From Paraescarpia echinospica (Eukaryota > Annelida > Polychaeta > Sabellida > Siboglinidae): 64,000 nucleotides of DNA. The position numbers and the translations under genes were made by a program. The notes under the pieces were generated by a model. That model saw only the letters and a list, made by a program, of their open reading frames with translations, searched no databases and was not told the DNA's origin. This document shows positions 34,349 to 45,900 of the stretch, one piece after another (position 1 is the first letter of the stretch; the number at the start of each line of letters is the position of its first letter). Location of the stretch: assembly GCA_020002185.1 (NCBI GenBank), contig CM034535.1:69366012-69430011 (forward strand), given 5' to 3'.

Positions 34349-34801
34349 GGGTAAGACCACATTTAAATTTTACATAGGCGGCCATTATAACGTTTCCTTC
34401 ATTTCCTGCTAAATTTGACGAACAATTTTCTTGAAAATTTCACAGCATATTTAACCTCCATTCACACAAGTGCTGTGGAAAACTCGTAAAATTCTCATAC
34501 CTCAGTTTTCAGAAAAATCCACCCAAACCTGACACCCCTCAATTTCGCCCCGATCTGGTGACGGATTTTGAAATATTGGTGCGTTCTGCAAAATAGCCAC
34601 TGTGCGAATACGCGAGCGAATAGCGTATGTTTATTGCTACCTCGTGAAAGATCTAATGTAGTAGTACATTCAGTATTCACTGGACTGACATGTGCCATGC
34701 CAAAGTGCTCGAACAAAATTCACACATGACACCAAAACGGTATTTTCAAGGGCACTCTTTCGGTCGGTAATGGCGGACGAATCCTTAATGTGGTCTTACC
34801 C
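34349..34801. mobile_element. MITE with GGGTAAGACCACATT inverted ends
   Basis: Ends are inverted repeats (GGGTAAGACCACATT at 34349, AATGTGGTCTTACCC ending 34801), flanked on both sides by the direct repeat CTACAG (34343-34348, 34802-34807). Weaker inverted similarity continues inward (GGCGGCCATTA versus TAATGGCGGAC). Internal frames have no support. The superfamily is not certain. Confidence 0.72.
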
Positions 34802-34807
34802 CTACAG

Positions 34808-36459
34808 GCACATTAGTTAGTATCAGCTAGTTCACATATCTTTTGTTGAGAAAATACCTGTGATGCAGCGGGAGAAAATAGGAGATGAGTACCGACGGTA
34901 CATGACTTGCATAAGGCATTACCTAGACACCAACACGTCACTTGGTGTGTGAAAAGCGAATGCGCAATGCTGTCTTGAAAGCTACGCAGCTTGGCAAATA
35001 TCAATCAAGTAGACGGTGAGTAGACAGTCCAGGCCCACGGCCAGGCTAATAATCTGTAGCCTAGCGTATAGTATACTATGCCATAAGCCAGTCTATTAAT
35101 ATGGGTCTCTTAAATGATATAGGTGTCAGAATAGGGGCATAATTGTTTGACAGAAGTATAACTATGAAACGATGGCTGGTGCAATGACGTGGCTATTAAC
35201 ACAGGTGCTCTGCAGGCCCACCGTTTATTACCTAGAATGGTTATTATTCTTATCTTTCTGTGGGTTGTTTTCTTGATTTCCTGAACCATAAATAAATATT
35301 CCTTTGACAAAGCAGACACCCAGGCATTACAGGTTGGTGATTACTTGTTGGCAAATATTAATAACAATTGCACTCAACCGAAGATGTCAAATGGCTTCAG
35401 TCTTATATGACCAAATGTACAGCTAGTTTGTCACTACTTTGTGTCACATAAAATTTATATTCCATGCCCATGGGAGCCAAACCTTAATACACTGGCCCCC
35501 ACGATAAGTGCTACTTGAAATTGGTTAATTGTGAATTCTATTTTGTGAATATTCTTTCAGCTGAAATTATTAACGCTATTAAACAATCGTTTTACCTAAA
35601 CATGTATAGGCCTAGCCTAGGGGCCTACCACTAAAATATACATCAACCTAAATACCAATGTATTTGACCATATATAGTGCAATTAATGAATGAAATAAAT
35701 TAATAAATCATGGACAATCACTCGCTATTAGTATTGCATTTAGCACAGGTACTTACATTGTTATTGTCACACTGTACTGTACTGTATTTGTGTATGAATA
35801 AAGTGATATTTCCTTTCTCAGAAGTAGACACAGTGACACATAAGCTTATTGACAGTGTGTGGGACTACTGTTACATGACAGTAAGGAATTTACTAATTAA
35901 TTGTATCATACTGACTTGGTAGACTTTGTAGTGCTAAATTGTTTCAAGTGAATTATGACATTCTCTGCAGTTTGCTCAGGCCCTTATCACTAGAATTTAG
36001 ACCCCTACTAAGCTATGGCAGTGCAGCATCAGGTAACTTGTGTTGGTAATTTCATCCATCATTTATGTAGTAAGCTTTACTGATAAATTGTAACAAGTGA
36101 ACAATACTATTTTGTAGCATCTGCAAATTTTGTAAATGGCCTTTATTAAGTTGTCTGTTTTTAATTGAAACTTGAAACAGTGGTTTCCTTTTTTAACATT
36201 GTTTATTTTAAATTAAGAGTACACCTGTAGATGCTAATGTCTCGGTATATGTTGGTGGTTCAAATCCGCCAGGTAAATGCACAAACGTTTGTGCACAATT
36301 ACCCCTGGCATGGGCTTATGGACCGATACATTGCATCTGCGTGTATGATTATGTTGATATTTAATTAAAATGACTTTCAATGATGCAACAGTTGAAGCAT
36401 CAGATATAGTCCATTGAAAGAAGATCCAAACAATTGATTTACCCCATACCTTCATTGTC
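34808..36459. other. Non-coding, no gene seen
   Basis: AT-rich DNA with scattered short frames; no splice-supported exon or repeat copy recognised. Confidence 0.5.
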
Positions 36460-37757
36460 CACCTAACAAGATTGCCACACAGAGAATTAACTCTAGATGG
36501 CAGGTGGACAAGGAAGCCTTTTGGCTTATTGAGAACCCAACCCTTTTTTATCCAACCCTTCTGCATCCTGCCCTTCTGAGGTGTGTCAATTGTATGTTTA
36601 CACATGTTCAAGCAACAAACACCCACACAATCAGCAGATAATCTGTTCTATTCATTTACAGTCCTTTGTGAAAAGTAGAACATTCTTATACCTAATCTAC
36701 ACTCCTCCTTTACTAATATAACTTCATGTCCTCTAGTACTTCTATCCTTCCTAACTGAGAACAAAGTATTTCTATCAATATTTTCATAACCATTCAATAT
36801 TTTAAACACTTCTATCTCATCTCCTTTTAATCTCCTGGACTCTAGTGTTGTTAAACCATCTTCTTTTAGGTGTATTTCATAACTAAGATCCCTCAGTTTT
36901 GGTATCATTTTAATCGCTCTCCTCTGTATTCTTTGTAGCATATCTATGACCTTCTTGCGATATGGCCTCTACGCTTGTATACAGTATTCTAATTGAGGCC
37001 TAACTACTGTTTTGTACAATTTATCTTTTTTTTACTTATACACTATATTTCACCTAATTAATCCAAGGATTTTATTTCCCTTTGTAGCTGCAATTCCGCA
37101 CTACTTAGAAACCTTCATCTCAGCACTGGTGATTAACCCAAAGTCCTTTTCTTTTACAGTTGTACTTAATACAGTACCCTCATTTATATTGTACATCTTC
37201 GTTCCCATGTCCTGTGTGGAGGCATATACATTTTTAAAAATTGAACCACATTTGCCCCTTCTCAGACCATTTGATCAACCTGTCAAGATCATCTTGTAAA
37301 TGCTGTCTATCTACATAACGTTTAATCCTTCTGAACACTTTTGTATCATCCGAAAATTTCAACACCTTTCTTGTTATATCATCGTCCAAATCGTTGATAT
37401 ATATTAAGAATAATATAGGGCCCAGTACTGATTCCAGTGGTACCCCATTCAAAACTGATTTCCAGTTTGAATCCTCCCCATCAACTACTATCCGTTGTCT
37501 TCTGTCAATCAGCCATTTTTTATCCAGTTATTTATACCATTTCCTATGCCATGGACCTATAGTTTAAGTAGTAATCGTTGATGTGGCACTTTGTCGAAAG
37601 CTTTCTGAAAATCTAAAATAATACATGATGTACTGGTGATGTCTCCCATATATACATATATGGAGCATCTTGAAACGACCCTCTTGTGGGGGTCATATAT
37701 TAATCCCAAAACGTTTGGTGCTCCAGGTTCAAGCTGTAAGATGAAAACTACCCACAT
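36460..37757 (-). mobile_element. CR1-like LINE, 5'-truncated copy (inactive)
   Basis: Same family as 15255-19160, reversed. From 37757 down: LDFQKAFDKVPHQRLLLKL, GVPLESVLGPILFLIYINDL (PQGS changed to PLES), FSDDTKVFRRIK (active-site FADD changed to FSDD), then LQRIQRRAIKMIPKLRDLSY, LTTLESRRLKGDEIEVFKIL and the 3' tail with AGAGTTAATTCTCTG and TTGGCTTATTGAG near 36470-36535. Several frame breaks occur. The 5' boundary near 37640-37660 runs into unrelated sequence. Confidence 0.85.
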
Positions 37758-38640
37758 GCATAATATGCAAGCTTGATTCTAAGTCAATGTTATGCCTCAG
37801 GTGGTTTTAACAGGCCTGTTGTCATTAGATGTAAATTCTAAGTGCACACTAGTAGCAGCCAGTGACCCAACTGACATGAAAGCAATTAGTTAGGTTTAGG
37901 CAATTGTTTGCACAATCTCAAATCTCCAGCCAGGGACAGTCAGTGACTGAGCTGGGTGAACTGTGAATGTCCAGCGGGTGATAAGGCACTTCAGGGCTGG
38001 GTTAAAAATGTGAAAGTGAACATAATCCAGCTATACAGTATTTAATTTAAATTATCATATTGTACTTTCAAGTTTTAGATAAGTTTGTGCAATGTCATTG
38101 TGCTTTATTAGCTTGCCTGGCCTGTTACAGACATTACTTCCAGTTAGCCTCTTTAGCGGATAATGTGTTGTTTTTGTCTTAAAATTAATCGTCAGGTGAG
38201 TTCAAGTTGATTTCTAATTTAATTGAAGTTAGTTTAAATTGAATGTTAATTAAATGAAAGTTATTTGTTTATTTTATTTTATTGAAAAAAATTGGTAGGT
38301 TAATTTAATTTAATTGACCTGATAAACGTATGATATTAATTAATTTAACTGGAAAATATGAGTTGATGTATTTTAACTAATTTTCAAATTTAGTTTCCCA
38401 TGCCTGCTCTCAATATTCTTTGATGTTCGCTGCACTAAATAAGTTTAGGTATGCAAGCATGCCAAATTGTTTTATGTGAAGGAATCTTCATAGTATATTG
38501 AGTTACTTTGTTGTAATAAAAGTGATTGATCATAGAACAATTGTATTTAATTATTATTTTATAAATACCATAATGTGGCATCTTGGCATCCATATTGTTT
38601 AACAAATAAGATAATTATACGTTAAAAAATGTAAATTCTG
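37758..38640. other. Non-coding, no gene seen
   Basis: AT-rich; includes a stretch rich in AATTTAATTGAAG-type runs (38200-38400). Nothing recognisable. Confidence 0.5.
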
Positions 38641-38940
38641 ATATAGCGCAGTATCCAGTCCTTAGGACTGCTCGATGCGTTTTACACTTTACTCCCTGGC
38701 AGACCTGTTCAATCGAACACCATTTTGACTTCTCTTGGGAGTATTCAGCCACGCTGTGATTAATGCGTGAAGACTATTCGTACACAAATATTCACCACTG
38801 TCTATAGCCAGGTACTCAGTCATACAGCTGAGTGAACTGAAGAAATGCAGAGTAAATGAACTTTCCCAATATTTGACACCGCCGCATAGGATTCGAACCT
38901 GCTTCCTCTCAGCCACAGTTGTGGTGTGTTCACAATGATG
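38641..38940 (-). mobile_element. tRNA-headed SINE, copy C
   Basis: Reversed copy of the SINE at 2243 and 5872. Plus-strand landmarks: CAGTATCCAGTCCTTAGGAC (tail), TTTACTCCCTGGCAGACCTG, GACTATTCGTACACAAAT, CCACTGTCT (core) and AGGATTCGAACCTGC (B-box). The tRNA-like A-box part is poorly kept. Confidence 0.8.
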
Positions 38941-39775
38941 GTGAGCATCATTTGAGAGACAATTAGGTCTTACCATTAATTGTAATTTAGGATATATTAA
39001 GACAATTCCTGCCAATTTGAAAAAAAACAGCAAATGTGCCAATCCTCCACATGGTGCTCTATACACAGAGACACAATAGTCTGTTTCCTGGCATATTCCT
39101 ACATGACATTTGCTATGTCATATATTTGAACAGTTTTTCGCAATGCTGGTTACGTAAAACGTCCTTCACTGATGTAGGAATGAAAACTTCACATGATACA
39201 CACTAATTGCCAGCTCGCTTACAGTAACATTGAGCAAGTTATCACACTACCAAGTACCAAGTAGGTTTTTATAAAGTATTATACTTCACAGAATTAGCAA
39301 AGGAATATTGTGACCTGTATCTATGTATGTTATTAAGGGATGATATGTTTTCAGATGAGTGTATTATTCATGTAAGGAAATGTTAGCATTAATGTGTATC
39401 TGTATGCCAGTATGCAAAGGCCATCAGCGTTGGAGTACCACCTCACAAGATACGCCAGTGCTATGTCGATGCTTTCAGAAAGGCGGTATTAGCAGAGTTC
39501 CTGCAATACAAGACACAGTAATGGCACAAGCAGTCACTGAATATATACTTTAGTTTGTCATCTTACTATTTTAATCCCACCTCATCCTATTATTTGATGG
39601 CTCTTAGTGTAATTTATTATTTAAATGAGTTTATTCATTATATAAGTTTTAGGTATAATGCCCTTATATTTCAATTGTTTTTTAATTCAATGTACGATTC
39701 TTAGTTGTATTGTTTTTATGATATTTAACTTAATGTCTTAATGATCTAACTATACAGGTTTGGTATTATGATTGT
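38941..39775. other. Non-coding, no gene seen
   Basis: No supported frame. It may be the body of the element whose tail follows at 39776. Confidence 0.45.
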
Positions 39776-39843
39776 ATTGTAAAGCACCGTAGAGCACTGT
39801 GTGATTATGGCGCTATATAAATATCTTATTTTATTATTATTAC
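39776..39843 (+). repeat. LINE/SINE-type 3' tail
   Basis: TGTAAAGCACCGTAGAGCA, then TATGGCGCTATATAAAT and a TTATT repeat. The TGTAAAGC(G/A)CC...GGCGCTATATAAAT pattern is a widespread 3' end of L2/CR1-group LINEs and their SINEs; a related tail ends the nested LINE at about 51505-51570 (-). Confidence 0.65.
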
Positions 39844-40489
39844 AGTCATGCAGTCATGCTATATATGAATTAATTATTACTTGTGACAATGGTTTTATTT
39901 CTGAATAATTGAATTTTATATTACTTGGCTGATTAAATATTATGATATACTTTATTTGTAGCAATGTTGTATTGCAAGCGAGTGCATCGTTATATAACGG
40001 GCTACGTGGTTTGGTTCTTTGTAAATGTATGCCAATCATTTTAGTGTATTCCTGTTGTTTTATGTTACTTTGTTTAATGTAATATGTAATAACAATCACA
40101 GCTTTAGTTTCATAAGGATCTCCTCAGTTTAATTTACATTAAATTAGATTGCCTATAATGTGACGTAAATATGTATGACCAGAAAGGCTAATGTTATCTA
40201 CGACTTAATAATTATTTATAACAAGTTTTATTTTTTAATAATTGCATTTGATCACTTGTCTGATGAAACATCACAGTATTATGCAAAGGGCTAGTTTTGA
40301 TCTGTGTAAATAAATAATTTTTTGCATTTTATATTAAATTTAATAATACTATTTGAACTGTTATGTCACACATAATTATACACGTTGACATGATAATAAA
40401 TGTTTACTTATGTAAGTCGTGAATGCATGACCCGTTTCCATAAATGTATTATTAAGGAATTGTTGAGTTACTCGGAGTTGCGTTGGGAA
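39844..40489. other. AT-rich non-coding DNA
   Basis: No gene or repeat copy recognised. Confidence 0.5.
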
Positions 40490-41165
40490 ACACTGTTTGG
40501 AAATGATGACCCCAAGATCTCCACCCTCCGTACGAATTTTGAAGTGCCTCAATGGGACTTCTAGACTGCACACAAAATGTCAGCCCCATATTTCCAAAAC
40601 TGATAGACATAAGTGCTATTTTAAAATTGTGACCCCAGACCGCCACCCCGGACAAATTTAGAAAAAAATATAAAACTACGAACTATCCCAATGGGTACGT
40701 TAGATGGCATAAAAATGTCTGCCCCATACAGGCATGACTGGCCCATATAAGTGCCATTTTGAAATTGTGACCCCCACATTTTTTATTTTTTTTAAATATC
40801 TAGATCCTAATGGGCTTGCTAGATCAAACACAAACGTTCAACTCCACACATGACAAAATGACAGAGATAAGTGCATTTTAAAATTGTGACCTCCCCCGAG
40901 ACCCCCACCACCTGGATGAATTTCGAAAAAAAACCTGTACAAACTACCCCAATGGACACCCTAGATCACACAAAACATTTCAGCTTCACACATGTCAAAT
41001 TAACAGAGATATGTGTCATTTATAAATTGTTACCCCCAAGATCCCCACCGCCGACGAATTTTTAAAAATCTAAATCTACGAACCACCCCCAATGGGCCTG
41101 CTAGATTATACAAAAAATTTCAGCTTCATACATGCCAAACTGACGGAGATAAGTATGTGTCATGT
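40490..41165 (+). repeat. Diverged ~140-bp tandem array, five units
   Basis: Each unit reads roughly GTGACCCC, CCACC, GACGAATTT, AAAAAAT, ACTACC, CAATGGG, CTAGAT, CACAAAA, TTCAGC, CACATG, CAAACTGACAGAGATAAGTG, ATTTTAAAATT. Starts are near 40490, 40630, 40767, 40880 and 41028. A single related unit lies at 2650-2915 (-). Units differ by 20-30%, so the array is old. Confidence 0.75.
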
Positions 41166-41447
41166 CATTTAAAATGCGGATATTTGTGTTTACCACAAAA
41201 CCCGCTGTGCGTATAAACAGCGCTGAAAACTGCAGCTCTGTGTGACGAAGTCGTAAGATACACAACGTCAACGCTCTGAGACAATGACATCAGAATAAAA
41301 CAATTTTTTTTGGCAAATAACTACAAGTTATGCTAATTATGAGGTTTTGTTATGTTTACTAACAATTACAAAAGTAACCGTATCATTAACGTAAACTATA
41401 ATATAATTGGATCACATCATTCTTTCGGCAAACACCGTGTTAAACTG

Positions 41448-41657
41448 GCCAAAAATAGGCGCTAACCTTTGACATGTACTGTGTGTACGCAAAACGGAAC
41501 CGGAACTTACTCTCAGACCGGAACCTCCTTCCAGACCATACAGCTGCGGGCCGAAAGTAGGCGCTAACCTTTGACATGTACAATCGCATGCGCACTACGC
41601 AAAACGGAACCGGAACTTACTCTCAGACCGGAACCTCCTTCCAGACCAGTACACCGG
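41448..41657 (-). repeat. Right TIR with a tandem ~105-bp subterminal duplication
   Basis: The block GGCGCTAACCTTTGACATGT followed by the TIR core (AAAACGGAACCGGAACTTAC ... TCCTTCCAGACCA) occurs twice, at 41458-41538 and 41559-41650. Only the outer copy contains the full 58-bp TIR. The left end has no such duplication. Confidence 0.85.
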
Positions 41658-42880
41658 AAGACTCCCGAACCAACACGAGGCTCGCCGCTCAACGACAGGT
41701 AAGTGGCGCCAACTGTCAGACAAGATACATAATAACGTAACACCGTCACTAGTCGATTTGCCAACTTCGCTGCTTCTTTGCTAGTTCGTTTACCGCTCCG
41801 CTTGACGTATGTTGCCGATGTTGTCGCAATCGTTTGTAGATAATAAAGCTGCTTTGCACCAGAATCTCTGTAAGACAGCGACATTATAGGGTTTTAAGGG
41901 TTTGAAAGAAGTATATGTTTCACTATGAAAGACAACCTTTTGTTATTATTTATGAGCCATAAAACTGCCGATTTTCAGTGTTGCTTGACTCAGGCTTGAA
42001 GTTGAGCGCAGACATGGGTCGTACTTTTCGGCAGCATTTGATTGTTATCGGAAGTCCTATATACGACGAGTCACACCAAGAACACATTCGATCGATATCG
42101 TTTGAATGGTGTTTCGCGACGACCTGCAATATAAATTATCTCTGCTCTCTCTAGGCAGCTGTACTAGGCTTAGTTTGCAGAAGAACAAATAGTGTCACCA
42201 TTTGTTTAGTTTTTTATACTGTTACATAACATGTAATACTTATACTACTACATAACATGTAATATTTATACTATTACATGACAATTATAAGTAATACTTA
42301 TACATAACATGGCGTTTAAAATTAAATAGTGTGATTTATTTGTTATTTAGAGGTGGTTAAGGGTAGGGCAAAACATTGGCTCTTTACTGGGTCTCACGAA
42401 AATGTATGGCTTATCTAATTAAAAGCTTAATTGGCTCGGCCGCATAGATAACCGGACACAATTTGACCCGCACCTTAAAATGTTTGCGGAACGCTGGTCT
42501 AAGAGAAGCACAAATTAAAAACATATGCATGATAACTTAATTAATTATTTGAACAATTGTGGAACATTCTGTAAGACAAAGTACTACATGGTTACTTGTT
42601 GGTTTAACTTTTGATTAATATATAAAGTTGTAAACACGTTCTGAACAGTGTTTTTATTATTCAGCGCGGTTATAAAATAATATCGTGTTCGCCTTCTAAT
42701 AAATTTCTTCTAACTATTATTAAATACCATTGAATCTGTTTAAACATTTAGCAAAATAAAATATGCGTTTCGTTGATATACACAGAGAACATGTAACGAA
42801 TGTAGGGTACACTGACCGACTACTAATTGACTGACAAATCGAACTCTACCATAGCTGTGTCTCCCTTTGGCGTAATAGAT
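41658..42880. other. Non-coding DNA upstream of eIF4E
   Basis: No exon recognised. Three short direct repeats of ATAACATGTAATA with TTATACTA occur at about 42226-42290. The last 60 bp are promoter-like (see next entry). Confidence 0.5.
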
Positions 42881-42915
42881 ACCACGTGACGTCTTCCATA
42901 TTGGATTTGTGCAAC
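42860..42915 (+). promoter_or_regulatory. eIF4E proximal promoter with CACGTG/TGACGTC
   Basis: CACGTG (42883-42888) overlaps TGACGTC (42887-42893), about 28 bp before the ATG, followed by CCATATTGG. CACGTG is the E-box bound by Myc/Max and USF, and mammalian eIF4E is a known Myc target through such boxes. No TATA box is evident. The short distance to the ATG implies a short leader. Confidence 0.5.
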
Positions 42916-42945
42916 ATGGCTTCTGGACAAGTTGAAACGAAAGAG
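42916..42945 (+). CDS. eIF4E: eIF4E exon 1
   Basis: ATG in good context (GCAACATGGCTTC) starts MASGQVETKE; donor GAG then GTAGTT. Ten codons, phase 0. Short N-terminal exons are common for eIF4E. The start choice follows from the promoter-like upstream sequence and in-phase joining to exon 2, but no alternative exon can be excluded. Confidence 0.75.
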
Positions 42946-45900
42946 GTAGTTTTTGTAATATTTCTTCTTGTCACATAGCTTTATGTGAGTCTTAAAAGCA
43001 TGGAAGCATACATACAGTACACGTTTTCAGACAATTTAGGTGTGCATTTAATTAATGGAGTATTTATTTAGTAATTTGACATAGTATGTCGGCGTTGGAC
43101 GGTAGTTGGTTGAACTATTGCTACGACGTTCGGGCTGCGGGCTGGGTAATGCTTGTCATTCATTGTAAGTTGAATTGTACAGGCTATGTAAATGCCACCG
43201 AGAGTAGTATGTGATTTCGTTAGGAGTTTCTTTCGTTAGGATTTCACGTGTATACTTTCTTTAGGTTATTTTTAATGAACCGCACTACCGGTTAGAGCAC
43301 AATTGAATCGGTTCGGCGCAGTGAAGTGCCAATGAATTGTCTAACTTTGTTGGGATGTAAAGTTAAACGACGCACGTGTTAATTTATGACGCATTGTTTT
43401 GTTTAGAAGTGACACATGCGCTGATGTGTCACACAACAAAATGTGTCGCATTCCACAGTAATGTTTTAACTATTCATATTATTGTGAGGTGATGTGATTT
43501 TGAGTTGGACGTTGTCAGCAAGTGACAATGCTCAGTGACTAGTGGTAGGCAAGTCAGAAGAAATCACGCAAACGCGTTTGCATTGGGACACAATGTTAAA
43601 TCGCCTATGTTTAACAAAATTGTCCCTTGATTTATAAAAACTGATCATACATTTTATATCAAAAGAACCATAAATATGTCTTCTTTGTGATAAAAAATAC
43701 CTGCTTTTGCGAATTCGTAATGCTTCAAACAGATACTCGTGATGAAACAACGACACCCGCAGAAATTTCATTTTGTTGTGGGTGCAGCCATATTCAATCT
43801 CGCAGAAGGGTGGTGTTTTCATAAAATCATGTGCTCGTGTTATTACCCGCCATGCTATGTTTTGCGGTATGGTTGAAATCGCAAAATGATATTCTTTTGG
43901 CGTGTTTCTTGTACGAATTGAAATAAAATTAAGAAAAATATGATCTATTGACCATATTTAGAGAGGATTTAAGGTATGAACAACTTGCGGAAACTCTGGC
44001 AAACTACATATATGCTATTTAGTAATGTATAAACGTAATATTAATGCAAATTTGGCAGATATACACCTTTGCCCATTTTTGTCCCAAGCTCAAACATAGA
44101 GGTACCCCATGTCCGGCAATGAATTTCTTCTATTATCGCTCACATACATATTATTGCAATCTTGTATTCTGAAGTTATGTTTTAGCCATGCATTTGTTAT
44201 TCGTGTTTACATATGCACATACATGCTGTCGTATATTAAATGGTGGACGTTATATGAATATTTTATGTTTATTTTCATGTTATCATGCAAAAATAAATGA
44301 CAAATAACAACAAATAAATGACAACCTCCTCCATAAATCAGACATCTGATGTACTTCTAATTACACTGCATTGATATTGCTGTAACTAACTGCATGTATA
44401 AACATTGGCTTGGTGGTGGGTTTTTTAAAATTGTTTATTACTGTATCTTCCTAGAACTATTTGTATATGAAAATATAACACGATTTAACATTTCATGGTG
44501 GTGGTGCGGTGCAACATTTTACTTCAGCGGGGATGGATATGCATGCTTTTTCAACATTTTATTTTTGAATGCTGCAAGGACATTCTTCCTAAGCAATGAA
44601 ATGTGAAGCTTTCTAAAAAAACAAGGTGCGTCAAACAAGTTGTTGAAATCTGTTGTAAACGACTTAGAAATGCCACAGTTTCTCGCTGGATGTAAAGCAA
44701 TTGGACTCATCTGGAAGCTGATTACCTGTCCCCTCTGATGCATGATCGAAGGCAAGAATGTTCACATCTTGGACATGAACACTTACTACCAGCAACGTTC
44801 TGCCAGGAGTCATGCAGAAACATCAACGAGTTCATGAGTGGGACGAGTACGTCTATCTTTTGAGATGCTACTCGCATCAAGAAGGACAAGGTGTTTGGAA
44901 TGCTGTCAACACTTTCTGATGTAGATGCAGATGTAGAAGTGATTCTTCATATCCTACTTCCAGCCATCGCTGTTTACATAATTATATGGTACAAGGCCAA
45001 AGCAGAATGTTTACATCAATGCATGCAATATTTGGCTATGCTTATACTCTCACACACACTTTACTAACTTTGCAAACACGACTAACGTCCACATGATTTT
45101 GTTAGTATACCTACCACTTCTAAAACATGTCAGATTTTGTTGATATCCACATAATGGAAACCATTAAAGCATATCCTCCAGCCTATGGGTAGCAGGCTTC
45201 CCAAGCTGGTTCAGTGTGGTGTACGACAATGAGCCAGATATATTGTGTATACGTATATATGCTGGATGACCATTTGAAAGTAGGGGACCTGGAGATACTT
45301 TTGTAAGCTTTTCTGAAAGGTTAGTTGCTTAGTTGATTAACCTAATTTTATGTAAAGTTCCTTTTGTAAATTATATTTAAAGGAAATACATAAAATATCA
45401 AGTTTTAGTTAAGATTTTTGTATTGTACAAGATTTTATTTTCACATTTCCTCCAGATAAAAAACTCACAAATTTATTCAGTGGCCTTTACATAATTTCGT
45501 CAATGTTCATCACAGATAGTTAAAACTGGTATGGTTGTCTTTCTCTTAAATAGACCTTTCCGGTGGTGTATCACATTTGCCAATTTGATGAATTATTGAA
45601 TAAAAACACCTATTGCTTGAATTCATATTATATTACATCCTGCTATCTATTTCCATGTCGACCAAGCTAAAACAAATAAAAAATTCAATAAATTAGAAAT
45701 TCCACATTTTATGCTGTGCAGCTGGACATTTTCGAATATGCATATTTTTGATGTGCTTTTCGGGATGCCGAGATGTGATGTCACATGTGACCCATACTCG
45801 CATCAGGCCGACCCTTTCCATGCATTCAGAGCATCATAGTATACAAAATGACTTGGTTTATATTACTTCGTGAAAACAAACAAAAAAGTGTAAAAAACCA

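Larger units (their letters stand above)
33992..41657. mobile_element. Candidate 7.7-kb TIR-bounded element with nested insertions
   Basis: Perfect 58-bp inverted repeats lie 7.67 kb apart. The interior holds a MITE (34349-34801), a truncated CR1-like LINE (-), a SINE copy (-), a LINE-type tail (39776-39843) and a diverged tandem array (40490-41165), but no recognisable transposase. It may be a large non-autonomous DNA transposon that received later insertions, or two independent solo elements in opposite orientation. Confidence 0.4.

Noticed and set aside
40490..41165. Possible CRISPR-like array
   Set aside because: Units are ~140 bp contiguous diverged tandem repeats without spacers, in a eukaryotic genome.
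33992..41657. LTR retrotransposon bounded by the 58-bp repeats
   Set aside because: The repeats are inverted, not direct, and no gag/pol frames lie between.
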